The notes beneath the pieces were generated by a model. The model did not search any database. It was given only the letters and a program-made list of their open reading frames with translations, and had not been told where the DNA came from. This document shows positions 15,643 through 26,584 of a stretch of DNA of 41,487 bases, piece by piece (position 1 is the stretch's first letter; the number at the start of each line of letters is the position of its first letter). The stretch covers positions 1-41,487 of the forward strand of contig QANT01005596.1 of NCBI GenBank assembly GCA_003254885.1, given 5' to 3'. This DNA comes from Purshia tridentata (lineage: Eukaryota; Streptophyta; Magnoliopsida; Rosales; Rosaceae). Made by a program: the position numbers and the translations under genes.

Positions 15643-18033
15643 ATGGAAGGGAAGGGTAAGATGACTGAGCTTGTGCTACTGCTCCTGCTTATTGGTTGCT
15701 TTGCCTTTTCGATCCACGCTTATTCTGAAAATGATGTCGATGCGGTAACATTTCCTTTTCGTTGTTCTTATTAATACCTCACTCTCCCTCGTATTCTTTC
15801 TCCTTCAACATTCTGAAGCAAACCAATTGATGATTGACAGATCTTTTACGAGCCATTTGAGGAGTCATTTGAAGGCCGCTGGATTGTTTCTGCCAAGGAT
15901 GATTACAAAGGTTGGCTTTGCCATTTTTATTTATTTTGTTGGAGCAATAGATAGTTGATAGCTTGTTATGGGTATGGCTTTCTTGTATGAGTGCTGAGCT
16001 ACTACGAAGCCTTCTAAGTTATTATCCACTTTTGCCAAATTTATCATCTTCTTTACTTGTTAATGGTTGCTGTGAACGACAAACTTGTTCATATTGGTAA
16101 TTTGAGTCGTTCAATTCCTCTATGTTTTCAGCAACTTGCGCATGAATGTAGGCCACACTTTGTTGCATATTTCATGGACTATTCAATGGCTTGTAGTTAT
16201 TTTTGTAGTGAATTTTGTGTACTGATATGTTGTTCAAATTAGGTGTATGGAAACTCTCCAAGAGCGAGGGACATGATGATTATGGGCTTCTGGTCAGCGA
16301 GAAGGCAGGGAAGTATGCTGTGGTGAAAGCGCTAGATGAGGTTGTGAGCCTTAAGGATAGAACCATTGTCCTACAGTTTGAGGTCCGGCTCCAGAATGGG
16401 CTTGAATGTGGTGGTGCTTACTTGAAATACCTCCGACCCCAGGAGGCTGGATGGAAACCAGAGGGATTTGACAACGAGTCTCCATACTCTATTATGTTTG
16501 GACCTGACAAATGTGGCTCCACAAACAAGGTTCATTTCATATTTAAGCACAAGAACCCCAAGAGTGGGGAGTATGTTGAGCACCATCTCAAAAACCCTCC
16601 GTCTGTGCCCGCTGACAAGCTCTCTCATGTCTATACTGCAATACTGAAACCTAATAATGAACTTAGAATTTTAATAGACGGGGAGGAGAAGAAAAGGGCA
16701 AATTTCCGTTCAGCTGAAGATTTCGAGCCTGCATTAATTCCAGCCAAGACCATTCCTGACCCAAATGATAAGAAGCCAGAGGACTGGGATGAGCGGGCAA
16801 AGATTCCAGATCCACGTGCTGTGAAGCCTGATGATTGGGATGAAAATGCACCAATGGAAGTCGAAGATGAGGATGCTGTGAAACCTGAAGGGTGGTTGGA
16901 TGATGAGCCTGACCAGATTGATGACCCTGAATCAACAAAGCCAGAAGATTGGGACGATGAAGAGGATGGTGAATGGGAACCGCCAAAGATAGAAAACCCA
17001 AAGTGTTTTTTGGCACCTGGTTGTGGAGAATGGAAGAGACCAATGAAGAGAAATCCTGCTTATAAAGGAAAATGGCATGCTCCGCTGATAGATAACCCTA
17101 GTTACAAGGGTATTTGGAAACCTCAAGAAATCCCAAACCCTCATTACTTTGAGATTGAGGAGCCTGATTTTGAGCCCATCGCCGCCATTGGCATCGAGAT
17201 CTGGACGATGCAGGATGGAATATTGTTTGACAATATTCTGATAGCTGATGATGACAAGGTTGCTGAATCTTATAGGCTAACAACATGGAAGCCAAAGTTT
17301 GAAGTTGAGAAAGAGAAACAGCACGCTGAGGAAGCAGCTTCTGGTCTTTTAGATGGACTCTCAAGCTTCCAGGTTCTTTTCATTATATTTGAGCTCCTCA
17401 TTTGTGTTGATTATTGGTATTTCATAGCCTAACAAACTTTATGGACTATTACTTGCAGAAGAAAATATTTGACCTTCTCTACAAGATAGCAGACATTCCT
17501 TTCTTGGATGCGTACAAACCCAAGATCATTGTAAGTGCATGGCCTGTCATCTTTTTTTCTTGGGACCTGTTGCAGCATTTAACTGGTTTTTTCAATTGCT
17601 CGGCTTAATTGAGCTAGTAGAAGGTATTAATCATTGGTATTATGCAATGCTCATGCAGGATGTGATTGAGAAGGGAGAAAAACAACCCAATATTACAATT
17701 GGTATCATTGTATCCATCGTGGTTATTCTTTCGACTGTTTTCTTTAGAATCCTTTTTGGTGGCAAAAAACCTGCGGTATGTTATTTACTCCTAGCATATA
17801 TTTGCATTTTTTTGTAGTGGTTATGACTTGACGTCTGATATCATTGTTATTACATGATTGCACTTGTAAGTCCCTTTGCCTCCTACTTGTAGGTCACTGT
17901 TTCTGAAACAAACAAGGAAGCAGCTGCAGAGACTTCCAACAATCAAGGAAGCAGTGGGGAGAAGGAAGATGAGAATGAGAAGGAAGATGCCGCGGCTCCT
18001 CCCCGCAGGAGACCTATCAGAAGGGAAACTTGA
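15643..18033 (+). CDS. CNX1: Calnexin (ER lectin chaperone)
   Basis: The product is a type I ER membrane chaperone that binds monoglucosylated N-glycans on folding glycoproteins. Six exons join to 543 residues: 15643-15744, 15841-15910, 16243-17372, 17459-17530, 17659-17775 and 17893-18033. It has a hydrophobic signal peptide ([18 protein letters not shown]) and lectin-domain family signatures with paired cysteines near 113 and 148 ([20 protein letters not shown]). The proline-rich P-domain spans about 228-361, with repeated IPDPxxxKPxDWD and later GxWxxPxxxNPxY modules. A membrane span follows at about 469-491, then a Glu/Lys-rich cytosolic tail ending [11 protein letters not shown], an arginine-type ER retention signal. 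An ATG at 15661 would shorten the N-terminus by six residues, and either start yields a functional signal peptide. Calreticulin is excluded by the membrane span and absence of a KDEL-type end. Length is near the plant calnexin norm (about 530-550). Confidence 0.96.
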
Positions 18034-18501
18034 GCCTGGAATACAAGTAGTCTGTGGTTGTTATAAATTATAATTGCAAAATTTTGAGATAGAGGCTTAA
18101 AGGCTGGATTTCTTACTAGTAAGTTTCCAGGATTTTCTTTCTACTTCTTACCAGAACACTTCCATATTTATGGATGGGATATACTCTCTTGTGTTGATGG
18201 TTCTTTCTGTTTGTATAATGTATTCTGTTCGAGGTAGATGTTACTTTACTTAGAATTGGACCCCATTTTTCCCCCTGGCGTTTATCTCAAGTCGTGGAAT
18301 GCTGTTCAAATCTGTCTCATTTGCCCTATAACAGTGTCGAGCTTGCAGGCTTATGTAACTAATGAGTGTGTAATGTACGTTGTTGTCAAGAAAATCGATA
18401 TGATAAAAAAATCTGATAGCCAAAACATGATACATTAACACTGTATGGTACGAGAGCATGGACATTCGATGTAAGATGTTAACTCCGTACCACAATTTGC
18501 C
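18034..18501. other. Calnexin 3' UTR and unique spacer
   Basis: The stretch starts at the calnexin stop codon and runs to the start of the tandem duplication. It probably includes the calnexin 3' UTR. It contains no open frame of protein-like character and no RNA gene that I recognise. Confidence 0.5.
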
Positions 18502-19136
18502 GCCATTGAAGTGGAAAACACATTTTAGTTTAGTTCTTTTTTGGTTTTTTGATAAGATTTAGTATCTTGTTCTTGGGCAAAGAACTTTGAGTTGGGTCCG
18601 ATCACCATGGAAACATTGCCAGCACTGGTACTGTGTTAGAGGAAGCCATGGTTGGCTTCTCACCAAATCTTCAGCATGTGAGTATAGGGAAACACCGTTT
18701 CAGTTCTGCGGAAAAGTAAGAGACTTCACGAGGGAAGGTGCAGAAAGATTCAACTAGTCCACTGGGCTTTTAAAACCCTTTTGGCGCACCTAAAAGCTTG
18801 TTTCTTCTTCTTCAATTAAGCTCTAATTAGGGTGAAAAAGCTTCAGTTCTTGAGTGAGTACATGAAAACCTGGCACCACCCATGTTTATCAAGATGTTTT
18901 CTTCCAAATGATAATAGCAACAAGATAAGGGTTACTAAATCACCAAAAATCACCACATGAACAAACAATATCCATCCTTAAAATGGTGGAAACAATTTGG
19001 GTCCTTAAGTATGATTTCTCGTCCTACCATATGGGATATAAGTTTTGCAAAATCATGGCAATTGCAACACACCCGGAGGTTCTTTGTTACACGTATTGTT
19101 GTCCCAGTTTGTGTACTGATCAGACCAAAAGAAATG
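18502..19136. repeat. Tandem duplication, unit A (distal copy)
   Basis: This ~635-bp unit is repeated head to tail at 19137-19788 with high identity. It begins GCCATTGAAGTGG and ends at …AAATGGCCA. The 4-base GCCA occurs at both unit boundaries, so the duplication could have formed by slippage or end joining at microhomology. Unit A keeps an 11-base stretch (CTTTTTTGGTT-like) that unit B lacks. Confidence 0.9.
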
Positions 19137-19140
19137 GCCA
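18950..19140 (-). pseudogene. Duplicated 3' fragment of a DYW-type PPR gene
   Basis: The minus strand encodes [12 protein letters not shown]… through [35 protein letters not shown], a near copy of the last ~65 residues of the intact PPR gene just upstream. The copy starts inside the codons for LAISFG, so it has no PPR repeats and lacks the HSE part of the deaminase motif. A 4-base insertion near its end changes the last residues from SCGDFW to LFMW before a stop. It is a by-product of the tandem duplication and almost certainly makes no protein of its own. It may be transcribed as part of the neighbouring gene's 3' UTR. Confidence 0.88.
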
Positions 19141-19788
19141 TTGAAGTGGAAAACACATTTTAGTTTAGTTTTTTGATAAGATTTAGTATCTTGTTCTTGG
19201 GCAAAGAACTTTGAGCTGGGTCCGATCACCATGGAAACATTGCCACCACTGGTACTGTGTTTAGAGGAAGCCATGGTTGGCTTCTCACCAAATCCTCAGC
19301 ATGTGAGTATAAGGAAACACCGTTTCAGTTATGCGGAAAAGTAAGAGACTTCACGAGGGAAGGTGCAGAAAGACTCAACTTTCGATTAGTAAGATTCAAC
19401 TAGTCCACTGCGCTTTTAAAACCCTTTTGGCGCACCTAAAAGCTTTTTCTTCTTCTTCAGTTAAGCTCTACTTAGGGTGAAAAAGCTCCTTAACTCAGTT
19501 CTTGAGTGAGTACATCAAAACCTGGCACCACCCATGCTTATCAAGATGTTTTCTTCCAAATGATAATAGCAACAAGATATGGGTTACTAAATCACCAAAA
19601 ATCACCACATGAACAATATCCATCCTTAAAATGGTGGAAACAATTTGGGTCTTTAAGTATGATTTCTCGTCCTACCATATGGGATATAAGTTTTGCAGAG
19701 TCATGGCAATTGCAACACACCCGGAGGTTCTTTGTTACACGTATTGTTGTCCCAGTTTGTGTACTGATCAGACCAAAAGAAATGGCCA
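19137..19788. repeat. Tandem duplication, unit B (contains the intact PPR 3' end)
   Basis: This is the partner of unit A. It carries the true last ~65 codons and stop of the PPR gene plus downstream sequence. Compared with unit A it has an 11-base deletion near 19171 and a roughly 20-base insertion near 19377-19397. The insertion looks like a small internal duplication around AGA(C/T)TCAACT. Confidence 0.9.
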
Positions 19789-21553
19789 ACATTTCACTGT
19801 GCCCAATTTGAATGCACTCCCGCTCTTCATGCACGTCATGGAAACTGTAATCTGAATCAGGTCTATGCTTTTCATCTTCCGCTTTCTTCATCAGACACTG
19901 CAACTCCCAGTATATTCTCTGTGATCTTGGGTGAGATACATCCCCTGTCCCAAACACATGAATTTTGTTTCTCAATTCTATCCAGCTATGAGCTTTCTTA
20001 GGTTTCAAACCCATGTCCGTAATCGTTGCTCTTAGTTTATCAACCATGTCCCATTTTGCATTGCCAGCATACCAGTTGGAGAGTACAACATAATTGTCAG
20101 CATTAAGAGGTTCCAAATCACAGAGCTGCTCAATGACTTGCTTGCCTAATTTCAAATGCTGGTGAATTCTGTAGCCATCTAGCTTTGCTCTCAGTACCTC
20201 GGTATGCCCTTCAATCTTTTTCTCTGCAATGAAGTTCCTTGCCTCATCAAAGTGTCCAGAATGAGATAGCAGAGCTACCAACAACGCACAGTGTACAACT
20301 GTAGGTGTATTGATTCGATTGAAGTAAAACTTCCCTTCCTCAACCATCCGTGCAGAAGTACAAGCATGAAGGACAGCAGCATATGTAATCTCATCTTTCT
20401 GTATGGTTGAGTCCTTCTCCATTTGGCAGAACAAATCAACTCCGAGCTGCCCTTGACCATGTAAGCTGTACCCCATTATCATCACGGTCCATGAAACCAC
20501 ATCTTTGTGCTTCAACCCAGCAAAAATTTTCAAAGCATATTCGATATATCCCGACTTGACATACATGTCCATAAGAGCATTCAGGACAGTGAGATTCATA
20601 TTGATACCATTTCGAAGCAAGTACCCATGAATCTCTTTGCCTTGTTTATTAGCAGACATTCTTGCACAGGCTGGGAGAACGCTAGAGACTGAGAGTGGAT
20701 CGGGTTTCAAACCATCCGCAATCATGTGCCTGAACAATTTAAGACCCTCATTGAAGCCTCCGTTCTTCACATATGCATGAATCATTTCGGTCCACGAAAT
20801 GACATTTTTCAAGGGCATTTGGTTGAAAATTGTCCGAGCATCATCCATGCAGCCACAATCAATGTGCATTTTCAAGAGGGTATTGCTCACCAACACATCA
20901 AACTCCAACCCACGTTCCTTGGCAACCCGGTGGACCTTTTTCCCATCATTCATCGATTTCAACATGCCACAGGCCCCAGCAGCCGTTGCCAGTGCCACAG
21001 CATCTATCTGAGCTCCAGAGTCCAGCATTCTATCAAACATATGAAGCGCCATACTGGGATTACCTTCCATTACATACAACCTGGCCACCATAGTCCAAGA
21101 AACGGAGTCCTTAACAGGGGACTTGTCGAAGACCCACTTTGCGGTGTCAACGTTGTGGAGACGGCCGTAAAGTTCGATGAGAGCAGCAACTACGTATCGG
21201 TCATGGGAGCAGCCGAGCTTGAGAGCGTGGCCATGGAGCTGTTTGCCGAGGGAGAGGTCAGAAGAGAGGCGGGAGGCGGATAAGACGCGAGGGAGAGTGT
21301 GTCTGTCGGGGAGAACACCGCGGAGCAGCATTTGGTGGTAAGTAGAGAGGGCGTAGTGGAAGTGGGCATTGGTGAGATGGGTTTGGATAAGCTTGTTCCA
21401 TGCAAAGGTGTCTGACACAGGAATTCCGTCGAACAATTTGTGGACCCTTTTGCTGCTGCTCTCAACTATTCGGGAATGCCTGAATTGGGCGCTGTTGATT
21501 GGCTTCTCTGATATGAACCAATGCTGAATCTGTGGGAATGAAAGGACTTCCAT
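19592..21553 (-). CDS. DYW-type pentatricopeptide repeat protein
   Basis: This intronless gene encodes 653 residues, usual for plant PPR genes. Tandem PPR motifs of the PLS type run from about residue 45 to 450, visible as recurring blocks such as DTFAWNKLIQTHL, DSVSWTMVARLYV, NVISWTEMIHAYV and DVVSWTVMIMGYS. E/E+ segments and a C-terminal DYW deaminase domain follow. The zinc/catalytic motif is present: HSE (His585, Glu587) and CxxCH (Cys613, Cys616). The protein ends DFW instead of DYW. The PG box is degenerate: KKAHSWIE where KKxPGxSWI is usual. DYW-class proteins act in chloroplasts or mitochondria in C-to-U RNA editing or related RNA processing. The exact RNA target and organelle cannot be read here; the N-terminus is only weakly transit-peptide-like. 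Its 3' end is tandemly duplicated downstream. Confidence 0.94.
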   Translation of the reverse strand: MEVLSFPQIQHWFISEKPINSAQFRHSRIVESSSKRVHKLFDGIPVSDTFAWNKLIQTHLTNAHFHYALSTYHQMLLRGVLPDRHTLPRVLSASRLSSDLSLGKQLHGHALKLGCSHDRYVVAALIELYGRLHNVDTAKWVFDKSPVKDSVSWTMVARLYVMEGNPSMALHMFDRMLDSGAQIDAVALATAAGACGMLKSMNDGKKVHRVAKERGLEFDVLVSNTLLKMHIDCGCMDDARTIFNQMPLKNVISWTEMIHAYVKNGGFNEGLKLFRHMIADGLKPDPLSVSSVLPACARMSANKQGKEIHGYLLRNGINMNLTVLNALMDMYVKSGYIEYALKIFAGLKHKDVVSWTVMIMGYSLHGQGQLGVDLFCQMEKDSTIQKDEITYAAVLHACTSARMVEEGKFYFNRINTPTVVHCALLVALLSHSGHFDEARNFIAEKKIEGHTEVLRAKLDGYRIHQHLKLGKQVIEQLCDLEPLNADNYVVLSNWYAGNAKWDMVDKLRATITDMGLKPKKAHSWIELRNKIHVFGTGDVSHPRSQRIYWELQCLMKKAEDEKHRPDSDYSFHDVHEERECIQIGHSEMLAISFGLISTQTGTTIRVTKNLRVCCNCHDSAKLISHMVGREIILKDPNCFHHFKDGYCSCGDFW

Positions 21554-23732
21554 TTCGATTCAGTCAAACCCAATTCAGCATTGCCTGTTGGAGTTTTGGA
21601 GTCTTTGGTTGGTTGGGGAATGCGCTGTAATCTACGCTATTATCGAGGCATGAGCAGTTAAAAGCAGTTAAGCTTGAAGTTTGAAAGAAGAACGGCATGT
21701 CGAATTCTTATCAGGATATTCTGGGCCTGTAAAAAGGGCCTGGAACCGGCCCATTTTTTGGACAATGGCCTGTTCCTGCCCATTATTATTAATCAGCCCA
21801 AGTCGAATCTGGATTCAACTCAATCCCAAATCCCAATCAACCATCAAAGCCACATAAGGATTAACATTAGGCCCAGGCTATACCGACCACCCTTTGTTGC
21901 TGAGTTGACCACCCTCTTAACATTTTCCCTTTTTTTCCTTTTTTGCCCTGCAGTAAAAAACATTCTCATAATAGAAAAAAAAAATATGAATCATACTTTT
22001 CATCCACACACTGCACACATATGTCTTGCAGTCTTGTGTTGGTATGCGTATTATTGTCTTATTACACTAATATATAAGGCGTGGATTTTCCAAATACAAC
22101 GAGTTTGAGATATTAAATTTCAGTTACTTAAAAAATTAGATAGCATTACACATAGCTCTTTCTACTATCAATTTAATGTCATTACTGTTCATGTTATATA
22201 CAATAATATGTCAATTTAGCTTAGGAATGGTAATGGGGATGGGCGGGGATGGATATGCCACATCTATAAACGAATTTGTTTTTGACCTCCATATCTGTCC
22301 AATCTCCATTGTTCAATTTGAGGATTCTTCGTACCCGTACCCAAGTCTGGCACATAATAGAGCTTAAAAAAATTCAAATTTGAACAAAAAGAAAATTTAG
22401 TCCAAAAAAAGTTATATATATTATATATTAATAATGAAAATTTATAATAATATATTTAATTTAGGGCAAGTTTGGGAATGAGGATTGCAATACTATTCTT
22501 GCCCGGTACTCAATCAACTATTTTCAAAGAATTCTTAAATATATACCCATATCTAAATTTTTTTCCTCATATCCACCCCCTTCATTTTGATATTCAAAAA
22601 CAAGAAAAAGAAGAGTAAAGATATATCATATACTAGATTTTGATATCACATTATATATTACATTTCTCATACTGGTTTTATTGAGTTCAAAGTATTTGTT
22701 GAAGGTCAAAGGTTTGGCAGCGTTGGAAGGAATCGGCGGTTTATTTATGGCGGCTGGATTGAGAAATGAGGAATCCCACGGGGCTCTAGAACGAAATTCA
22801 CCCCAGTCAATAAAAAAATTAAATAAATAAAAATTACGTACGTAGCACTTTATTTGATGACTAGAAAAAGCAAAAAGATGAAGGGGTCCAGAATCCAGAG
22901 AGAGGAGCAGGCTATAACTTTGACCACAAAACGTCGATGTTGACTTCGATGCTACCAATGGCCAATTAGCAAGGCTGTGCAGGTGGTGGTGGGGCCAGCT
23001 TAGACTGAGAGTGTAAGCCTTTTGCCATTGCCCATTGGTACATATTAACACACGTTCGTATGCAATATTGGATGATTCATGCAACGCCATTGTAATTAAT
23101 TTGCAAATACATGTGTGGATTTGAAACGTGACCCTTCTTTGACTGTTATTTTGTCGTCTCTGGATCGTCTCAATCTCAATCCAGAACAAGTTAAAGCAGG
23201 TAATACTGGTGCCAGTTGGTGATGACCCAACCCAACCCAAGCAAGCCAGACAGTGAGTCAGTCCAACTTATCCAACTCATCTGCCAACCCATACAGATAC
23301 ACGTGCGCCTGGGTCAATCTACCCTACCCGCCATTACATTCCACATTTCCACTACATCAATGCCGCTATTGGGCTTTATAATTTCGCTTGCAGACCACAT
23401 ATTTATATACAGTCGTTTTCAGAGCGAGCGGGCGTGTGAGGTAAATTCACTGTTAACATTAAATTCGTAGAGAAATTGGCGATAATGAAACAATTTAATA
23501 ATTGTAGAAGAATTCATTAATATTAACACAGCTTCATCGATCAAAAAGATGAAATCATTGGGCAAAAAAAGTGCAATGAGAAAGTAATTGTATTGCAAAA
23601 GAGCGTGGAAATTGATGGAGTCATGTATCTACAAAACTATGTAAGCTATATTCACTTCAATTCAATGAAAGGCAAAGAGGCTGCCTCTCACAATTAACTA
23701 ATTCTAAGTCCTAAACTAACGAAAAATTGGTA
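21554..23732. other. Intergenic region between the PPR and DUF4228 genes
   Basis: The stretch has several GGCCCA/TGGGCC (site II-like) motifs near 21723-21800, which fit the promoter of the PPR gene. A degenerate element rich in GGGGATGGG and CCCGTACCC lies at about 22226-22345 (separate entry). The rest is AT-rich. A 204-codon open frame at 22626-23240 on the minus strand lacks protein-like sequence and was rejected. Confidence 0.5.
22226..22345. mobile_element. Possible remnant of a small non-autonomous transposon
   Basis: The stretch starts with GGTAATGGGGATGGGCGGGG and ends with CGTACCCGTACCC. G-rich and C-rich ends of this style occur in some degenerate plant hAT-like miniature elements. 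I see no clear terminal inverted repeat or target duplication, so the call is tentative. Confidence 0.2.
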
Positions 23733-24455
23733 TCATTTTCTGGATGATTTGATCTTGATCTTGGTTTTCGATGGAGTAGTACTCTTTTGGGGTTGCTGAG
23801 GTTTCTTCTTGGACCTCCTCATCCCAAATGAATAATTAGAGAGTACTCTTCTCTTTGCTTCCCGAGTCTCTCTTATGGGCTCGAGCCTCGGCTTCCATGG
23901 GCGTGACCCAACCAGTTGCGTGTAGTCCTTCTGCAATTGAGGCGTAGTGCAAACTCTGCTCTTGGGTTCATCAGCTTTCACTGCTTCTTTCTCATTGAGC
24001 TTCCCTTCCTCCAATAATTGGGATATAAACTCATCAGAAACGCGTATTTTCAAACACCCAGAAGGTGATTTTTGAATATCGAAAGGTTCACAATTGGCAG
24101 CCTTCCTCAGAAACGCGTTCTTGGAATCGAATTGGGATTTTTGGGAGGAAACGAAAGAGGCAATGGTGACGAATGAGAGAACTGATTGGAACAAGTGTTT
24201 GGGGAGGAGGAAATAGTTGTGGCCGAGTTGGAGCTGGTCGTGTTCGGAGAGAGCTGGGATCTTCTGGCCGATGTAGAAGGAGTCGGATCTGCAGACCAGG
24301 TGTTTAGGAAATTGCAACATGAGGTCGGAGACGTGGATGGGTTGGTGGTAGATCTTGACGAGGCCGTCGGAGTTGATGAGCTTGATGGAGCCGACCGGCC
24401 GTGGCTTCTCATCGGGCTGGAGTTGGACTCGGGAGACGTTGTGGCTGTTACCCAT
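23733..24455 (-). CDS. DUF4228 (PADRE) domain protein
   Basis: This intronless gene encodes 240 residues from the ATG at 24455. The N-terminus MGNSHNVSR and the following SIKLINSDGLVKIYHQPIHVSDLMLQFPKHLVCRSDSFYIGQKIPALSEHDQLQLGHNYFLLP match the DUF4228/PADRE family: a short beta-rich domain with VSDLM and GHNYFLLP landmarks. The Lys/Ser/Pro-rich C-terminal half is probably disordered, with basic runs (MRRSKKKPQQPQK, KTKIKIKSSRK) that could be nuclear targeting signals. MGN at the start could allow N-myristoylation. An in-frame upstream ATG at 24518 adds 21 residues of unlike composition, and I prefer 24455 because family members begin MGN. Family genes are often pathogen- or stress-induced; the biochemical role is not established. 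Confidence 0.88.
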   Translation of the reverse strand: MGNSHNVSRVQLQPDEKPRPVGSIKLINSDGLVKIYHQPIHVSDLMLQFPKHLVCRSDSFYIGQKIPALSEHDQLQLGHNYFLLPKHLFQSVLSFVTIASFVSSQKSQFDSKNAFLRKAANCEPFDIQKSPSGCLKIRVSDEFISQLLEEGKLNEKEAVKADEPKSRVCTTPQLQKDYTQLVGSRPWKPRLEPIRETREAKRRVLSNYSFGMRRSKKKPQQPQKSTTPSKTKIKIKSSRK

Positions 24456-24728
24456 GAATTGGAAACACCATGGGATCATTTGGAGAGTGAACAATCGAAC
24501 GCCCATGTTCGGTGCCAAAAGATTACAGGGATGGGGTGTGTGTAGACTCAGAAGTCAGAACCAAATATGTATATATTTATATACTTGCAGAAAGAAATGG
24601 AAAGGTTTCGATTTGGATTTGCTTTGTTGGTTGAATGAGAGGAAGGGAAAAAGGGTTGAGTCTTTTGTGCGGGGTGGGGTTTGGGAATTGATTGCAAACT
24701 AACAAGATTGGGGGTGAGTTTTGGGGCT

Positions 24729-24736
24729 TTTATATA
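24729..24736 (-). promoter_or_regulatory. TATA box of the DUF4228 gene
   Basis: The minus strand reads CATATATAAAAG, giving TATATAAA about 275 bases upstream of the ATG at 24455. It predicts a 5' UTR of roughly 245 bases. No better TATA box lies closer except AT-rich sequence near 24570. Confidence 0.5.
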
Positions 24737-26527
24737 TGAACAAGAAGATAAGTGAATGGAAATGGAATGTCTTCTATATAGTGGACTATAATAATAAGTT
24801 AATAACATAAATGTTGGATTAAAAATGAATTAAATTATAGCATGGAAATTAATAAGGAGATAGATTTGAGGGAGTAGAGGAGGGAAGACTAGGGCGTGAG
24901 ACCCGGGTAAAGCTTTGCTTTCTTTTTTGGTGCATCACATTGTACTTTGTATCTACCTTTGTTTATTTTGAAAGTTTGACACTTTGACTGCAACTTGTAT
25001 CTTCTCGAACGCCAATTCAGGCCAAAATCACTGGAATTTTAAAATCTCACATCCCGCCTTTCCTTCATGAATTTTGTGGTCCACCCTCTCTTCAACTCAT
25101 TTACTATGGACGTATATAAATATCATTTTTAAATCTTGTTCAAGATTTGAATTAATTCTGATGCTCATATAATGTAATATATATATATATATATGGCATG
25201 GGAGGGAACAGCGATTTATTGTAGTCAGAGAAGACTCAGACCAGATACAATAATTCTAGAACAAAACAAAAACAAATACACTTTTATTATATAGATACCA
25301 AAAGCATATCCAGATACAACATGCATTGCATACTGCATACTGCATACTGTGATACTGATCACTCTGACTAATTTTTAATTAAGCGTGTAATTAAGATAAT
25401 AAAATATGATTTAGCTTGGTTAATTAGCAGTGCGTAGAAACAAATTAAAGAAGATATGTCTCTTTTTTCTCTACGTTTGGTCCTCTGTATGTTGCATGGT
25501 CTATGCAGCTTGCATTTCCCAATGGAGGTTACAGACTTACAGTGACTCCACCCATACGTGACGCACACACCATTCCCAACTTCCATATAAACAGCTTGAG
25601 ATTCCCTCACTCGATCATTCTATCCAATCCAAACAAATTAAAAAAATAAGTCTTTTTTTGGGGTTTAATGAAAAAATAAATTAAGAAATTTAGATCTTGA
25701 TTGGTCCCAGATTTCAACTTTCATTCTAGTCAAATTTGTATCTTTCAATATTAATATTGTATATATATGGAGCAGCTAGCTAGGCACGATACAATAATTA
25801 ATTCGAATAACATATATAACTGCTTAATTAATTAGCAGATTTATGTGGTACTTATATATACACACGATGTCGTAACTAATTAATTAATTCTCTCAAAAAC
25901 TTCAGTCTCCGGCCAACCCAACACAGACTACACAGTAGTACAATACTAATCGTCTGATGATACTGATTCCTTCGTACACCAACCCTTCATACTTCATATA
26001 TAAAAGGAATCATAAATGGTTGCGTACGACAAGGATTTGTGTCACTTTGTTGGCACTTAACCAAAAAGATAATAATAAATAATATTATATTTAATGATAA
26101 TAATATCACTATTATATTTGCTTTTCTTTTTTTGACCACGTACTCAATATCACTATTTGGTTAACCAAGCAAATTTAATCCCATAAGTCTAAACTGCTGA
26201 GCCTACATATTCCAGTACAAAAACAATTGGTTAAAGATTAATTATTTCAATCTCTGCACAACACTGCAAGCACAGATACCACATCGGGTTGCAAAATTGT
26301 AACTGCGAGGCAAAGAAAAGGAAATATGATGCACTGGTTTTATATGAGACAAGTTGCGGTACATATGTCCACATGACAAGATGTTTAAGATAATTAGAAA
26401 ATTTGTACCAAGAAATCAAAAAAGATTGAGTTCATCAATCCAATGGCGATAAAAACATCCACGTACACCATATTTTTTCTTTCACGATGGCAAAATTTCA
26501 AATAATTAATAAATGCATCATACATAT

Positions 26528-26584
26528 GTTACGTCAAATAATTTATCTACGTAGTATATGTGTTACGTCAAATAATTTATCTAC
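26528..26584. repeat. Two exact 23-bp repeats with TTACGTCA core
   Basis: GTTACGTCAAATAATTTATC followed by TAC occurs at 26528-26550 and again at 26562-26584, a 34-base period. Further imperfect ACGT-containing and ACAATTATAAACTATT-like repeats continue to about 26800. The block looks like a degenerate minisatellite. Confidence 0.75.

Noticed and set aside
20726..21283. 185-codon plus-strand open frame
   Set aside because: It lies wholly opposite the PPR coding sequence and is its antisense shadow.
22626..23240. 204-codon minus-strand open frame
   Set aside because: The translation is irregular, shows no domain or family pattern, begins in a MGWVGSSPTGTSITC stretch without plausible context, and the region is AT-rich and repeat-like. 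Length alone is not enough.
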